Of a stretch of 64,000 nucleotides of DNA, positions 32,939 to 41,753 are shown piece by piece (positions within the stretch are counted from its first letter, which is position 1; every line of letters starts with the position of its first letter). This stretch comes from Paenibacillus_D tarimensis_A. GTDB lineage: Bacteria > Bacillota > Bacilli > Paenibacillales > Paenibacillaceae. The DNA lies in assembly GCA_041281825.1 (NCBI GenBank), contig CP166298.1, forward strand, positions 2,356,001 through 2,420,000, written 5' to 3'. The notes beneath the pieces were generated by a model. It was not told the origin of the DNA, did not search any database, and was given only the letters and a program-made list of their open reading frames with translations. The translations under genes were made by a program, and so were the position numbers.

Positions 32939-33796
32939 ATGAACGAACCATTTGTGCATGATGAGCGGTCAGATAGGCCCTCGCTCTTTTATTTGTCATC
33001 CTGGTCGTCTATGCCGAAGGGATTGACTGCGGGCTTTACGGGGCGCGCGGGAGGCGTGAGCGAAGGGCCATGGCGCTCGCTCAACGCCGGATTGCATGTC
33101 GGAGACGATGACCGGCTGGTTGTCCGCAACCGTCAGAAGATATGCGAGGCGATCGGGTGGCCATTTGAAGCCTGGACTTGCGCCGAACAAGTGCACGGCT
33201 GCGAAGTGCACCGGGTCACGTTCGCCGAGCGCGGCAAAGGCCGGAATAGCCGGGAGGACGCGATTGACGCCTGTGATGCCTTGATGACCGATGAGCCGGG
33301 AATTTTGCTGACCTCTTTTTATGCGGACTGCGTGCCGCTCTATTTCCATGATCCGGTCAAAAGGGTGGTCGCGCTTGCCCATGCCGGCTGGAAAGGAACC
33401 GTACTGGAAATCGCGGCAAAGACCGTTCAAGCGATGACAGAAGCTTACGGATGCGAACCCGAAACAGTAAAGGGGGCGATCGGACCGGCCATCGGTGCTT
33501 GCTGTTACGAGGTTGACCGACCGGTGCTTGACCGGATTTTGCCGCTCATTCAGCGATTGGAATTTGAACTTAAGACATCGTTTTCCAATGTCGTGCGTTT
33601 TGGCGAAAAAGATAGAGGTTGGATAAACTTGAAAGAAATTAACCGACAGATTATGATAAAAGCAGGAATATTGCCGATCAATATCGAAATAACGGAGAGA
33701 TGCACCGGCTGCAACACCGGCCTGTTTTTCTCGCATCGGGTCGAAAACGGGAATACGGGCAGAATGGCCAGTTGGATCGGCATGGAACTGAGGTGA
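32939..33796 (+). CDS. pgeF: Peptidoglycan editing factor PgeF (YlmD, laccase-domain)
   Basis: The 285-residue protein belongs to the DUF152/YfiH/laccase-like family. E. coli PgeF removes wrongly incorporated L-Ser from UDP-MurNAc-tripeptide precursors. Metal and active-site motifs are visible: EQVHGCEVHRV, SFYADCVPLYF, ALAHAGWKGTVL and GPAIGACCYEVD. The C-terminal TERCTGCNTGLFFSHR is also typical. The start is ATG 32939, 6 nt after GGAGG. ylmE begins 9 bp after the stop, implying coupling. Confidence 0.92.
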   Translation: MNEPFVHDERSDRPSLFYLSSWSSMPKGLTAGFTGRAGGVSEGPWRSLNAGLHVGDDDRLVVRNRQKICEAIGWPFEAWTCAEQVHGCEVHRVTFAERGKGRNSREDAIDACDALMTDEPGILLTSFYADCVPLYFHDPVKRVVALAHAGWKGTVLEIAAKTVQAMTEAYGCEPETVKGAIGPAIGACCYEVDRPVLDRILPLIQRLEFELKTSFSNVVRFGEKDRGWINLKEINRQIMIKAGILPINIEITERCTGCNTGLFFSHRVENGNTGRMASWIGMELR

Positions 33797-33805
33797 ATCC
33801 TTCAT

Positions 33806-34537
33806 TTGACGTTGGCGGAAAGAATAGCAAGTGTAGAAGAGCGCATTCGCGCGGCATGTGAACGAAGCGGGCGAAGCCGGGAGGAAATCCGTATCATCGC
33901 GGTGACCAAATATGTTACGGCGGCAACGGCAAAGGAAGTGTTGAAGTCCGGTCTAAACCACCTGGGAGAGAACAGATGGCAGCACGCGGAAGAGAAATGG
34001 CGTGTAATAAGCGGTGCTTCCGGGGACGAAAGTAAAGTCGGTAGCGGAATCGGACAACCCGTTTGGCATTTTATAGGAACGCTTCAAACAAATAAGGTGA
34101 GGGATGTTATCGGCAAATTTACATACATCCATTCGTTGGACAGGCTGTCGCTCGCACAGGCGATCGATAAGAAGGCCGCACAGCTCGGCATTCAGGTGCC
34201 CTGCTTTATCCAGGTGAACGTCTCCGGCGAAGATTCCAAGCATGGGCTGCCGCCGGAGCAGTTGTTTCGTTTCGCATCGGAACTTGCACATTTGGATCAT
34301 ATTAAGATCGAAGGCTTAATGACGATGGCACCGTTCGCATCGGAACCAGAGCTTACGCGTCCGGTTTTCCGGGAATTGCGCAGGCTTAGGGACGAGCTGA
34401 ACGGCAGGGCGATTCTGAGAGAGCCGGCGACGGGACTTTCGATGGGAATGTCAGGCGACTTTGAAATTGCGGTTGAGGAAGGCGCGAATTGGGTCCGGCT
34501 GGGTACGATTTTGGTGGGAAATGCTGAGAGACTTTGA
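33806..34537 (+). CDS. ylmE: YggS/YlmE-family PLP homeostasis protein
   Basis: This 243-residue pyridoxal-phosphate-binding protein of fold type III is related to human PLPBP/PROSC. The PLP lysine is Lys35 in IAVTKYVTA. Family motifs GENRWQ, WHFIGTLQTNKV, SLDRLSLAQAI, GLMTMAP and LSMGMSGDFEIAVEEG are present. The start is TTG 33806. The last codons (GNAERL plus TGA) are written in the A unit of a dispersed repeat that begins at 34523, so the repeat provides the end of this reading frame. Confidence 0.93.
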   Translation: MTLAERIASVEERIRAACERSGRSREEIRIIAVTKYVTAATAKEVLKSGLNHLGENRWQHAEEKWRVISGASGDESKVGSGIGQPVWHFIGTLQTNKVRDVIGKFTYIHSLDRLSLAQAIDKKAAQLGIQVPCFIQVNVSGEDSKHGLPPEQLFRFASELAHLDHIKIEGLMTMAPFASEPELTRPVFRELRRLRDELNGRAILREPATGLSMGMSGDFEIAVEEGANWVRLGTILVGNAERL

Positions 34538-34600
34538 GAAGCTGAGAGACTTTGAGCCCCGCTAAAAGATCCCTATGTCGTGCTCAAAGATCCCTATGTC
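34523..34600 (+). repeat. A/B 5'-leader repeat, copy 4 (overlaps the ylmE end)
   Basis: Two A units (GCTGAGAGACTTTGAG twice) are followed by two B units (gctaaaagatccctatgt, gctcaaagatccctatgt), then directly by the AGGAGG of sepF. The first A unit encodes the last four residues and the stop of ylmE. Confidence 0.85.
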
Positions 34601-34613
34601 AGGAGGTAGAAGC

Positions 34614-35066
34614 ATGAGTGTGATGAACAAATTTATGAACTTTCTCGGGCTGCAGGAGGAAGAGGAAATCATCGAACGGGAAAAGCTATCGCAGCCGGAT
34701 GATCATGATGTTGAAACGCCTCCCTTTGATCAACGTAGAAATAATGCAAAAGGGAATAATATCGTCAGCATTCATTCCCAAAAAAATGTGCGTGTCGTAT
34801 TGAACGAGCCCCGATCTTACGAAGAAGCACAGGAGATCGCGGACCATTTGCGTTCGCGCCGTTCCGTGGTCGTCAATCTGCAGCGTGTGCGGACGGATCA
34901 GGCCGTTAGAATCGTCGATTTTTTGAGCGGCACGGTTTATGCTCTGAACGGAAGCATATCAAAGCTTGGACCAAGTATCTTTATGTGCGCACCTGAATCG
35001 GTGGAAATTCAAGGCACCATCACGGAGATGCTGGCTGAGGAACACGACTATAATAAAATGAGGTGA
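34614..35066 (+). CDS. sepF: Cell division protein SepF
   Basis: This 150-residue protein bundles FtsZ and tethers it to the membrane. The N-terminal amphipathic helix MSVMNKFMNFLGLQEEEE is the membrane anchor. A variable acidic/polar linker (about 20-60) and the SepF core (about 65-145: NVRVVLNEPRSYEEAQEIAD, VVNLQRVRTDQAVRIVDFLSG, IFMCAPESVEI) follow. The start is ATG 34614 after AGGAGG; an in-frame ATG at 34575 is inside the repeat. ylmG starts 8 bp after the stop. Confidence 0.94.
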   Translation: MSVMNKFMNFLGLQEEEEIIEREKLSQPDDHDVETPPFDQRRNNAKGNNIVSIHSQKNVRVVLNEPRSYEEAQEIADHLRSRRSVVVNLQRVRTDQAVRIVDFLSGTVYALNGSISKLGPSIFMCAPESVEIQGTITEMLAEEHDYNKMR

Positions 35067-35074
35067 CCTTGTAA

Positions 35075-35335
35075 GTGGCAGATTTTATTCATACGTTGGA
35101 AACGATTTACACATTTATGATTATCGGTTATGTCCTTTTGTCATGGCTTCCAAATGCACGTGAAAGCTTTGTCGGCGTTATGCTCGGAAAGCTGGTGGAA
35201 CCGTATCTTTCGATTTTTCGGAGGTTTATTCCGCCGATCGGCGGCATGCTTGACCTATCCCCGATTGTAGCAATCTTTGCGCTAAGATTTGTTGCGGTAG
35301 GCTTGATTGCCGTTCTCGGATTCTTCGGTATCTGA
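35075..35335 (+). CDS. ylmG: YggT-family membrane protein YlmG
   Basis: This 86-residue protein has two transmembrane helices (about 7-25 and 60-82) around the conserved loop LVEPYLSIFRRFIPPIGGMLDLSPIVA. The YggT/YlmG family is linked to division in Gram-positive bacteria and to chloroplast nucleoid and division functions. The start is GTG 35075 after GAGGTGA. Its TGA overlaps the ylmH ATG by one base (TGATG). Confidence 0.9.
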   Translation: MADFIHTLETIYTFMIIGYVLLSWLPNARESFVGVMLGKLVEPYLSIFRRFIPPIGGMLDLSPIVAIFALRFVAVGLIAVLGFFGI

Positions 35336-36117
35336 TGAATAACGAAGTTTATGAGCATTTTCATCCGGACGAACGCGCGTTTATTGACCGGGCGTCGGAA
35401 TGGGTCCAGCGTGCGGGGGAGTGGCATGAGCTGAAACGGACCGGTTTCCTTGATCCAAGGCAGACGTTTATCTTAACGACGCTGGCGAACCGGCAAACGG
35501 ACGCAGCTATCCGGTTAGACGGAGGCTATCGGGGTGCCGAACGGCAGCGGGCCATCATCGCACCGTACTACCGGCCGCTGGAAGAAGAGCCGATCGGGAT
35601 TTCCGTTCTCTCCGTTCACGCGGAGACGGGAAGCCGCCTGGAGCTCGATCACGGAGATTATATGGGAGCTATATTGGGACTCGGCATCAAGCGGGACCGG
35701 ATCGGCGACATTCATGTGTTTGACGAGGGTTGCCATTGCCTTGTTACGGATGAGATTGCCGATTATTTAAATATTCATCTCAGGCAAGTGCACCGGGTTC
35801 ATGTCCTCACCGACATCCTTCCGCTCACGGAACTGCGAATCGCCGCACAGGAGTTGGAAGAAATGAACTTTACGGTGGCTTCTTTACGTCTGGACGGGAT
35901 CAGCAGCGATGTGTACAGAATCAGCAGGGCAAGAATCGTAGATCCGATTCGTGCCGGGAAATGCCGGGTGAATTGGAAGACGACCGATGACCCTTCCAAA
36001 CCGTTGAAAGCGGGAGACGTTGTATCGATGCAAGGACTAGGGCGGTTTAAGGTGCTGGATGTAGAAGGGTTGACCAAAAAAGGACGGATTCGAGTCAAAA
36101 TAGGTAAATTTATTTAA
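35335..36117 (+). CDS. ylmH: S4-domain RNA-binding protein YlmH
   Basis: The 260-residue product has an N-terminal YlmH domain (FHPDERAFIDRASEW..KRTGFLDPRQ..IGISVLSVH..GDYMGAILGLGIKRDRIGDI) and a C-terminal S4 RNA-binding domain (about 183-245, LRLDGISSDVYRISRARIVDPIRAGKCRVNWK). In Bacillales YlmH acts with stalled ribosomes in a quality-control pathway and its gene sits with division genes. Its ATG overlaps the ylmG stop by one base. divIVA follows after 86 bp. Confidence 0.92.
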   Translation: MNNEVYEHFHPDERAFIDRASEWVQRAGEWHELKRTGFLDPRQTFILTTLANRQTDAAIRLDGGYRGAERQRAIIAPYYRPLEEEPIGISVLSVHAETGSRLELDHGDYMGAILGLGIKRDRIGDIHVFDEGCHCLVTDEIADYLNIHLRQVHRVHVLTDILPLTELRIAAQELEEMNFTVASLRLDGISSDVYRISRARIVDPIRAGKCRVNWKTTDDPSKPLKAGDVVSMQGLGRFKVLDVEGLTKKGRIRVKIGKFI

Positions 36118-36203
36118 TTCATTGCAGGATTTTGATTCCTTCTGTCGAATCATTACCATCAACATCAGTCAGGCGATTCGTCATTTCATTAGGAGGTGCG
36201 CCA

Positions 36204-36692
36204 ATGCCGCTTACGCCATTGGACATACATAACAAAGAATTCGGACGCAGACTTCGCGGGTATGATGAAGATGAAGTCAATGAATTTTTGGATCAGGTCA
36301 TTAAAGATTATGAGGCGCTGATCCGCGAAAACAAAGAATTGCAAAATCAGGTTTTGTCGACTCAAGAGAAGCTGAATCATTTCTCGAACATTGAAGAGAC
36401 GCTCAGTAAAACGATTATCGTTGCCCAGGAAGCGGCAGACGAAGTGAAAAATAACGCAAAGAAGGAAGCGCAGCTTATTGTCAAGGAAGCGGAGAAAAAT
36501 GCAGACCGGATCATTAACGAGGCTCTCGCCAAGTCGCGTAAAGTTGCGCTTGAAGTAGAGGAGCTAAAGAAGCAGGCCTCGATTTACCGCGCTCGTTTCC
36601 GGACGCTTGTCGAAGCTCAACTGGATCTGCTTAGCCAGGACGGCTGGGAGGCGCTCGAGGCGGTTAGCCGTGAGACGGTCAATCAGGATTAA
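36204..36692 (+). CDS. divIVA: Cell-pole/septum protein DivIVA
   Basis: The 162-residue protein has the conserved N-terminal membrane-curvature domain (MPLTPLDIHNKEFGRRLRGY, DEDEVNEFLDQVIKDYE). Two coiled-coil stretches (about 28-60 and 65-135) follow. DivIVA marks septa and poles and recruits Min and chromosome-anchoring proteins. The start is ATG 36204 after AGGAGG; an earlier in-frame start (36132) has no SD. It ends the ylm/division block; a new promoter follows within a few bases. Confidence 0.94.
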   Translation: MPLTPLDIHNKEFGRRLRGYDEDEVNEFLDQVIKDYEALIRENKELQNQVLSTQEKLNHFSNIEETLSKTIIVAQEAADEVKNNAKKEAQLIVKEAEKNADRIINEALAKSRKVALEVEELKKQASIYRARFRTLVEAQLDLLSQDGWEALEAVSRETVNQD

Positions 36693-36698
36693 CCGCCA

Positions 36699-36728
36699 TT
36701 GACAAATGGGGTTCCTAAGGAGTATAAA
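36699..36728 (+). promoter_or_regulatory. Sigma-A promoter of the ileS T-box transcript
   Basis: TTGACA, 18-bp spacer, TATAAA, immediately after the divIVA stop and upstream of the T-box leader. Confidence 0.75.
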
Positions 36729-36734
36729 TAGTAG

Positions 36735-37070
36735 TATTACACGACGATAGCTAATTCGATGACGAGAACGAGTAAGCAGCTGGTGAGTTCCCCAGAGAGT
36801 CGGCACTTGCTGAAAGCCGATGTTCGAGCCGCAGCCGAAGATCCTCTCCGAGAAGCGGCGCTGAACTTAAAGGACGTGTTCAGATAACCAGCCCGGTTTT
36901 ATGAACCCCCTTTAACCGTAAGCGTTGACGGATGTCCTCCGTTACAAGGACCGCGGATTATTGTCCGCGGCAAAGCTGCTGTCCAGCAGGTCTGTTATTG
37001 CTGGTCGGAACTAGGGTGGTAACGCGAGCGAGCCTCGTCCCTTCACAGGGACGGGGTTTTTATTTTTTAA
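36735..37070 (+). promoter_or_regulatory. T-box riboswitch (tRNA-Ile) controlling ileS
   Basis: This leader of about 330 nt has a stem I region with a GAGTAAG (AGTA-type) motif near 36768. A candidate Ile specifier ATC at 36841-36843 follows GAAG and precedes CTCTCCGAG. The T-box sequence AGGGTGGTAACGCG lies at about 37013-37026, and its TGGT bulge can pair with a tRNA ending ACCA. A terminator hairpin CCTCGTCCC / GGGACGGGG with a T run ends the leader (37034-37066). Uncharged tRNA-Ile would stabilise the antiterminator and switch ileS on. Confidence 0.88.
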
Positions 37071-37162
37071 TGTAGTTACAAAGACCACTTTTGATCACGA
37101 TGATATTTCAGGAAGCAAACTCGACATTTTAAAGAAAAACCAAACGAAAGGAATGGATAGCG

Positions 37163-40100
37163 ATGAATCGCGTAGATGTGAAAGAACGTGCCCGCAGCCG
37201 GGAATTGCGGGTTCTGGACAAATGGAGAAAGGAAGAGACGTTCAGGCAATCCGTCGAAAACCGCAGAGGGAAACCGAATTTCGTCTTTTATGAAGGGCCG
37301 CCGACCGCAAACGGAGCACCGCATATCGGTCATGTACTGGGGCGTGTCATTAAAGATTTTATCTGCCGCTATAAGACGATGGCCGGATACCGGGTTGTAC
37401 GGAAGGCCGGATGGGATACGCACGGGCTGCCGGTCGAGCTTGGTGTGGAGAAGCAGCTCGGCATTTCGGGCAAACAGGAGATCGAGAAATACGGTGTCGA
37501 GGCGTTCGTAAAAAAATGTAAAGACAGCGTATTTGAATATGAACGCCAATGGCGGGAGCTGACGGAAGCGATCGCCTATTGGACCGATATGGATCACCCA
37601 TATATAACGCTGGAAAATCATTATATCGAGAGCGTGTGGAACATTCTCTCCACGATTCATAAGAAAGGTCTGCTGTACCGCGGGCACCGGGTAAGTCCGT
37701 ACTGCCCTTGCTGCCAAACGACGCTCAGCTCTCACGAGGTGGCGCAAGGCTATGAGGATGTAAAGGATTTGAGCGCAACCGTCAGATTCAAGCTGAAAGA
37801 CCGCGATGAATCGATTCTGGCCTGGACAACGACGCCGTGGACGCTTCCGGCCAACGCGGCGCTTGCCGTTCATCCGGAGCTGACATACAGCCGTGTCAAG
37901 AAAGACGGTGAAATCGTCATCGTTGCGGAAAATCTCGTCAGTGACGTATTGAAAGACGGTTATGAAATCGTCGGCACTGTGAAAGGGAGCGAGCTTGTCG
38001 GGTCAGCTTATGAACCGCCGCTCGGATATGTGGCGGTCGAACGAGGCCATTTTGTCATTGCCGGCGATTTTGTGAGCGACACGAGCGGTACGGGGATCGT
38101 TCACATTGCACCTGCACACGGCGAAGATGACTACAAGGTCGCCAGACAAAACGGCATCAGCATGTTAAGTGTCGTTAACTCCGCAGGCAAATACATCGAT
38201 GAGATCACCGATTTGGCGGGGCGATTCGTGAAGGACTGCGATGTCGACATCGTCAAAATGCTCAGCGAGCGCGGATTGTTGTTCAGTAAGGAGAGGTATG
38301 AGCACAGCTATCCGTTCTGCTGGCGCTGCAAATCGCCACTGCTCTATTACGCAACTGAAAGCTGGTTTATCGAAACGACGGCAATTAAAGACCAGCTGAT
38401 CGCCAATAACAATCAAGTCGACTGGTATCCGTCCCATATCCGCGAAGGCCGTTTCGGAAAGTTTCTGGAGGATCTGGTGGATTGGAACATCAGTCGCAAC
38501 CGTTATTGGGGTACGCCGCTTAACGTCTGGGTATGCGAAAGCTGTAAAAGCGAATATGCGCCTCACAGCCATGCGGATTTGAGAGAACGTTCGGTTCGTC
38601 CGATCCCAGAAGATTTGGAGCTGCATAAGCCTTACGTGGATGAGGTGCAGCTGCACTGCACGCATTGCGAAGGCGGTATCATGAACCGCACTTCCGAAGT
38701 GATCGACGTTTGGTTCGACAGCGGATCGATGCCTTTCGCACAACAGCATTATCCATTTGAAAATGAAGAACGGTTTAACGAACAATACCCTGCAGACATC
38801 ATTTGCGAAGGGATCGACCAAACAAGGGGCTGGTTTTTCAGTCTGCTTGCGGTCTCCACACTGTTTAACGGCAAAGCGCCTTACAAAGCGGTCATTTCAA
38901 CCGGCCATATTCTCGATGAGAACGGCCAGAAGATGTCCAAATCGAAAGGAAACGTCATTGATCCTTGGGAGATCATTGAGGAATACGGCACCGATGCCTT
39001 CCGCTGGGCACTGCTGTCCGACAGCGCGCCATGGAATAGCAAACGATTCTCGCGCGGAATTGTCGGCGAGGCGAAATCGAAGGTCATCGACACGATTGTC
39101 AATACGCATGCTTTCTATGTGCTGTATGCTTCGATCGACGGTTATATTCCATCCGAGCATAAGCCGCTTGTTTCCGGTAATAAGCTCGACCGTTGGATAT
39201 TATCCAGGTTGAATTCGTTGACGAAGCAGGTGAGCAAAGGGCTAGAGGTTAACGATTTCCTTAATCCCGCGAGAGCGATCGAAACGTTCGTAGATGAGAT
39301 GAGCAACTGGTACATCCGCCGTTCTCGCGACCGGTTCTGGGGCAGCGGTCTTACGGAAGATAAGCTTAAGGCCTATCAGACACTGCGTGAAGTGCTGCTG
39401 ACCTTATCAAAGCTGATCGCGCCTTATGCTCCGCTGCTGGCGGATGATGTATTTACGAATCTTGGCGGCACCGGAAGCGTGCACCTGACCGATTATCCTC
39501 AGCCGGATGAAAAAGCGATCGACGAGCTGCTGGAACGCGATATGGAAACGGCTAGGCAAATTGTCGAGCTGGCCCGGAATGTCCGTAATGAAACGGGAAT
39601 CAAGACGAGACAACCGCTAGCGGAGCTGATTGTTTCGCTCGACCGTGATTTTGATCTTGCCGCTTATGACGAGATCATCAAGGATGAGATCAATGTGAAA
39701 GCGATTCGGGTGGAAACCAATGACAGCGGCTTTGTCGACTTTACGCTGAAGTTGAATCTGAAGGCAGCGGGTAAAAAATTCGGCAAGCAAGTCGGTCCGA
39801 TTCAAGCGGCGTTGAAGGCGATGAACGCGGACGGGACGAAAGCGGTCGTACAAGCCGGCGGATTGAATCTGACTCTGCCGGACGGAGAAAATGTCGATAT
39901 CGGCATTGATGAGCTGCTTGTTGACAAACAGGCGAAATCCGGATTCGCGTCTGCATCCGGTTATCAGCTGACGGTAGCGCTCAACACCGACATCACGCCG
40001 GAGCTTGTGCAGGAGGGTTGGGTGCGGGAAGTGATCCGTGCCGTGCAGGACACGCGGAAGAAGCTCGATCTGCCGATTGAGAAGCGGGTTGGTCTGATCC

Positions 40101-40255
40101 TGCATGTCGACGACGAGCTTCGGGCTGCGCTTCAGGCATTCGAGCAAGTGCTGTATGACAATGTCCTGCTTGCTTCAGTGCACTATGGCGAACAATCGGA
40201 TATGGAACGCGTGCAGGTCGGAGACAAAGCGATCGGCATAGCTATCGAGGCTTAG
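37163..40255 (+). CDS. ileS: Isoleucyl-tRNA synthetase (long, type 2-like)
   Basis: This 1030-residue class I synthetase charges tRNA-Ile. HIGH is at 54-57 in PHIGHVLGR and KMSKS at 590-594. A CP1 editing domain has WTTTPWTLPANAALA and a later VHIAPAHGEDD. SPYCPCCQTTLSSHEVAQGY and other Cys pairs are present. The length (B. subtilis IleS is about 920) and these stretches fit the eukaryote-like IleRS2 group, which is known for low sensitivity to mupirocin. The start is ATG 37163 after AAAGGAATGG. It is monocistronic, with a T-box leader and a terminator. Confidence 0.94.
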   Translation: MNRVDVKERARSRELRVLDKWRKEETFRQSVENRRGKPNFVFYEGPPTANGAPHIGHVLGRVIKDFICRYKTMAGYRVVRKAGWDTHGLPVELGVEKQLGISGKQEIEKYGVEAFVKKCKDSVFEYERQWRELTEAIAYWTDMDHPYITLENHYIESVWNILSTIHKKGLLYRGHRVSPYCPCCQTTLSSHEVAQGYEDVKDLSATVRFKLKDRDESILAWTTTPWTLPANAALAVHPELTYSRVKKDGEIVIVAENLVSDVLKDGYEIVGTVKGSELVGSAYEPPLGYVAVERGHFVIAGDFVSDTSGTGIVHIAPAHGEDDYKVARQNGISMLSVVNSAGKYIDEITDLAGRFVKDCDVDIVKMLSERGLLFSKERYEHSYPFCWRCKSPLLYYATESWFIETTAIKDQLIANNNQVDWYPSHIREGRFGKFLEDLVDWNISRNRYWGTPLNVWVCESCKSEYAPHSHADLRERSVRPIPEDLELHKPYVDEVQLHCTHCEGGIMNRTSEVIDVWFDSGSMPFAQQHYPFENEERFNEQYPADIICEGIDQTRGWFFSLLAVSTLFNGKAPYKAVISTGHILDENGQKMSKSKGNVIDPWEIIEEYGTDAFRWALLSDSAPWNSKRFSRGIVGEAKSKVIDTIVNTHAFYVLYASIDGYIPSEHKPLVSGNKLDRWILSRLNSLTKQVSKGLEVNDFLNPARAIETFVDEMSNWYIRRSRDRFWGSGLTEDKLKAYQTLREVLLTLSKLIAPYAPLLADDVFTNLGGTGSVHLTDYPQPDEKAIDELLERDMETARQIVELARNVRNETGIKTRQPLAELIVSLDRDFDLAAYDEIIKDEINVKAIRVETNDSGFVDFTLKLNLKAAGKKFGKQVGPIQAALKAMNADGTKAVVQAGGLNLTLPDGENVDIGIDELLVDKQAKSGFASASGYQLTVALNTDITPELVQEGWVREVIRAVQDTRKKLDLPIEKRVGLILHVDDELRAALQAFEQVLYDNVLLASVHYGEQSDMERVQVGDKAIGIAIEA

Positions 40256-40264
40256 TAAAGAACG

Positions 40265-40294
40265 AACGCCAGGGGAGCTCCCCCTGGCGTTTAC
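40265..40294 (+). terminator. Terminator after ileS
   Basis: AACGCCAGGGG / CCCCTGGCGTT stem with a 5-nt loop, then a short T tract. Confidence 0.85.
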
Positions 40295-40381
40295 TGCTTT
40301 CTCGGAAAAAGATAGCTAAGAAAAGCCTCGCAAATTTTTGTCTAACTTAAGGTAAGATAATGTCAATGTATGTCAACTGCT

Positions 40382-40706
40382 CTAACGGTTATATATGCCT
40401 CTATTGGCGATGAAATGTCATTTTGAAATTTTAACGGATGAAGGCGCCGTTATTTGCAAAAATGCGACCGGAATACCGTGAAAATGGATAAATAGCCTCG
40501 CTGACAACCGTTAGCTTTGCAATGATGGGATAAAACCTCATATAGCGTCGCTGAGAACCGTTAGAAATCTCCGGTGTGCAATCAGTCCGTCTTAGAAGAC
40601 AACAATTTTCTGGAGCTGGCATTTGTGCTTTACTTCAAAGAGTGGCCCGCGAGCAGACCGAGTTTCACTCGGAAGCATTAGTTAGCTTTAGCCACATGTG
40701 CTTTTG
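40382..40706. repeat. 325-bp intergenic repeat, copy 2
   Basis: Homologous over its full length to 9127-9451 and in the same orientation. Conserved blocks, in order: CTAACGGTT, TTTTAACGG, CCGTTATTTGC, CCGTGAAAATGGA, ACCGTTAGAAAT, GCAATCAGTC, CCCGCGAGCA, CGGAAGC and TTTAGCCACA. It fills most of the 552-bp gap between ileS and the convergent DksA-like gene. The rest of the gap shows only the ileS terminator and A/T-rich sequence. Confidence 0.8.
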
Positions 40707-40807
40707 AGATGGCGATAGCGACCAAAAAAAACGGCATAGCCAGCCGAAATTGTTCGCACCGTTAAGCTAACAATCAACTGATTTATGGCATCCCGGTCAT
40801 TATCTTC

Positions 40808-41551
40808 TCAGCGCTCTTCCTCCATATAGGCCTCATAAGTGTCATCCGATTCAAGGGCATGATCGCCTTCGTTATGATCCATATATTCGCGGTATTGCCT
40901 GTTCCGGTAGACGGTAACGTGATTGCCGGTAATATCGGTTGCCAGAAAGCTTTCGATCGGTTCGACATAACCTTCATTTTCATCAGGCTCAATAGTAAGG
41001 CTGTCGTAATCTACCCCCGGGTTCTCAGCCATTGCGGGAGAATCGGAGTTACCCCATTGTTCGACGATCTGCCAGGCATCCTCGCCGTCGAACCCGTTAT
41101 AATCGCGGGGCTCATCCCTGCTGGAACGTCCGAACGGGGGCGATAAGTAATCCTCCTCCGCGGGTCTTCGATCGGAAATGTTATGCCTCGGCGCATGTTC
41201 CACACAGTATAACGTATCCGGTAAAGCTTTAAGCCGTTCGTACGGAATAGGCGTCTCGCAGACGCGGCAAACTCCGTATGTGCCGTCCTCTATCGCGTCA
41301 AGCGCCGCATTGATGCGGGCCAAATGCAAATCGTTCTGCTCGAGAAGCGCTACATCCTTTCCGCGTTCGTACATTTCAGAAGCCAGATCGCCGGGGTGAT
41401 TGTCATAGGCGGAAAGCTCACCGGTTTCGTCGCGCAAAGAAGATGCCAGTCCGTAATGATCGCCCGATGCTAGCCGGGTTTCAATTTCCTGCTTTTCTTG
41501 AATAAGTTTATCATGCAGAACCTGGAGCTCTAGTTCGTTCAACCTGTTCAT
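40808..41551 (-). CDS. YteA-type TraR/DksA-family zinc-finger protein
   Basis: The 247-residue product has a coiled-coil N-terminal region (about 5-85) and the acidic/hydroxyl-rich stretch found in YteA proteins. A DksA/TraR-type zinc finger at about 92-117 has the first pair CRVC and the second pair CVEH (C-x2-C ... C-x2-H). The C-terminal half is acidic and low-complexity (YLSPPFGRSSRD, then DGEDAWQIVEQWGNS). YteA-like proteins are sporulation-associated in Bacillales; direct action on RNA polymerase is not shown. I prefer the ATG at 41551; an in-frame start at 41620 lacks an SD. Confidence 0.85.
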   Translation of the reverse strand: MNRLNELELQVLHDKLIQEKQEIETRLASGDHYGLASSLRDETGELSAYDNHPGDLASEMYERGKDVALLEQNDLHLARINAALDAIEDGTYGVCRVCETPIPYERLKALPDTLYCVEHAPRHNISDRRPAEEDYLSPPFGRSSRDEPRDYNGFDGEDAWQIVEQWGNSDSPAMAENPGVDYDSLTIEPDENEGYVEPIESFLATDITGNHVTVYRNRQYREYMDHNEGDHALESDDTYEAYMEEER

Positions 41552-41753
41552 GCTGCAAGTTCGACTCCTTTCTTCCCTCGGTTGGATGTAGTTTTCACGA
41601 TTCGAGATCGAATTAACCAACCGAAATATGGACTAGGCCTAAGGTGAATGCGGATATTTCCATAATAAAAGAGACTGCGCTGGCAGTGATCATGTTGATT
41701 ATGTTACAATATTTGTCGATGATTAGAGTCGGACATACCGGGGGGAACCAGCG

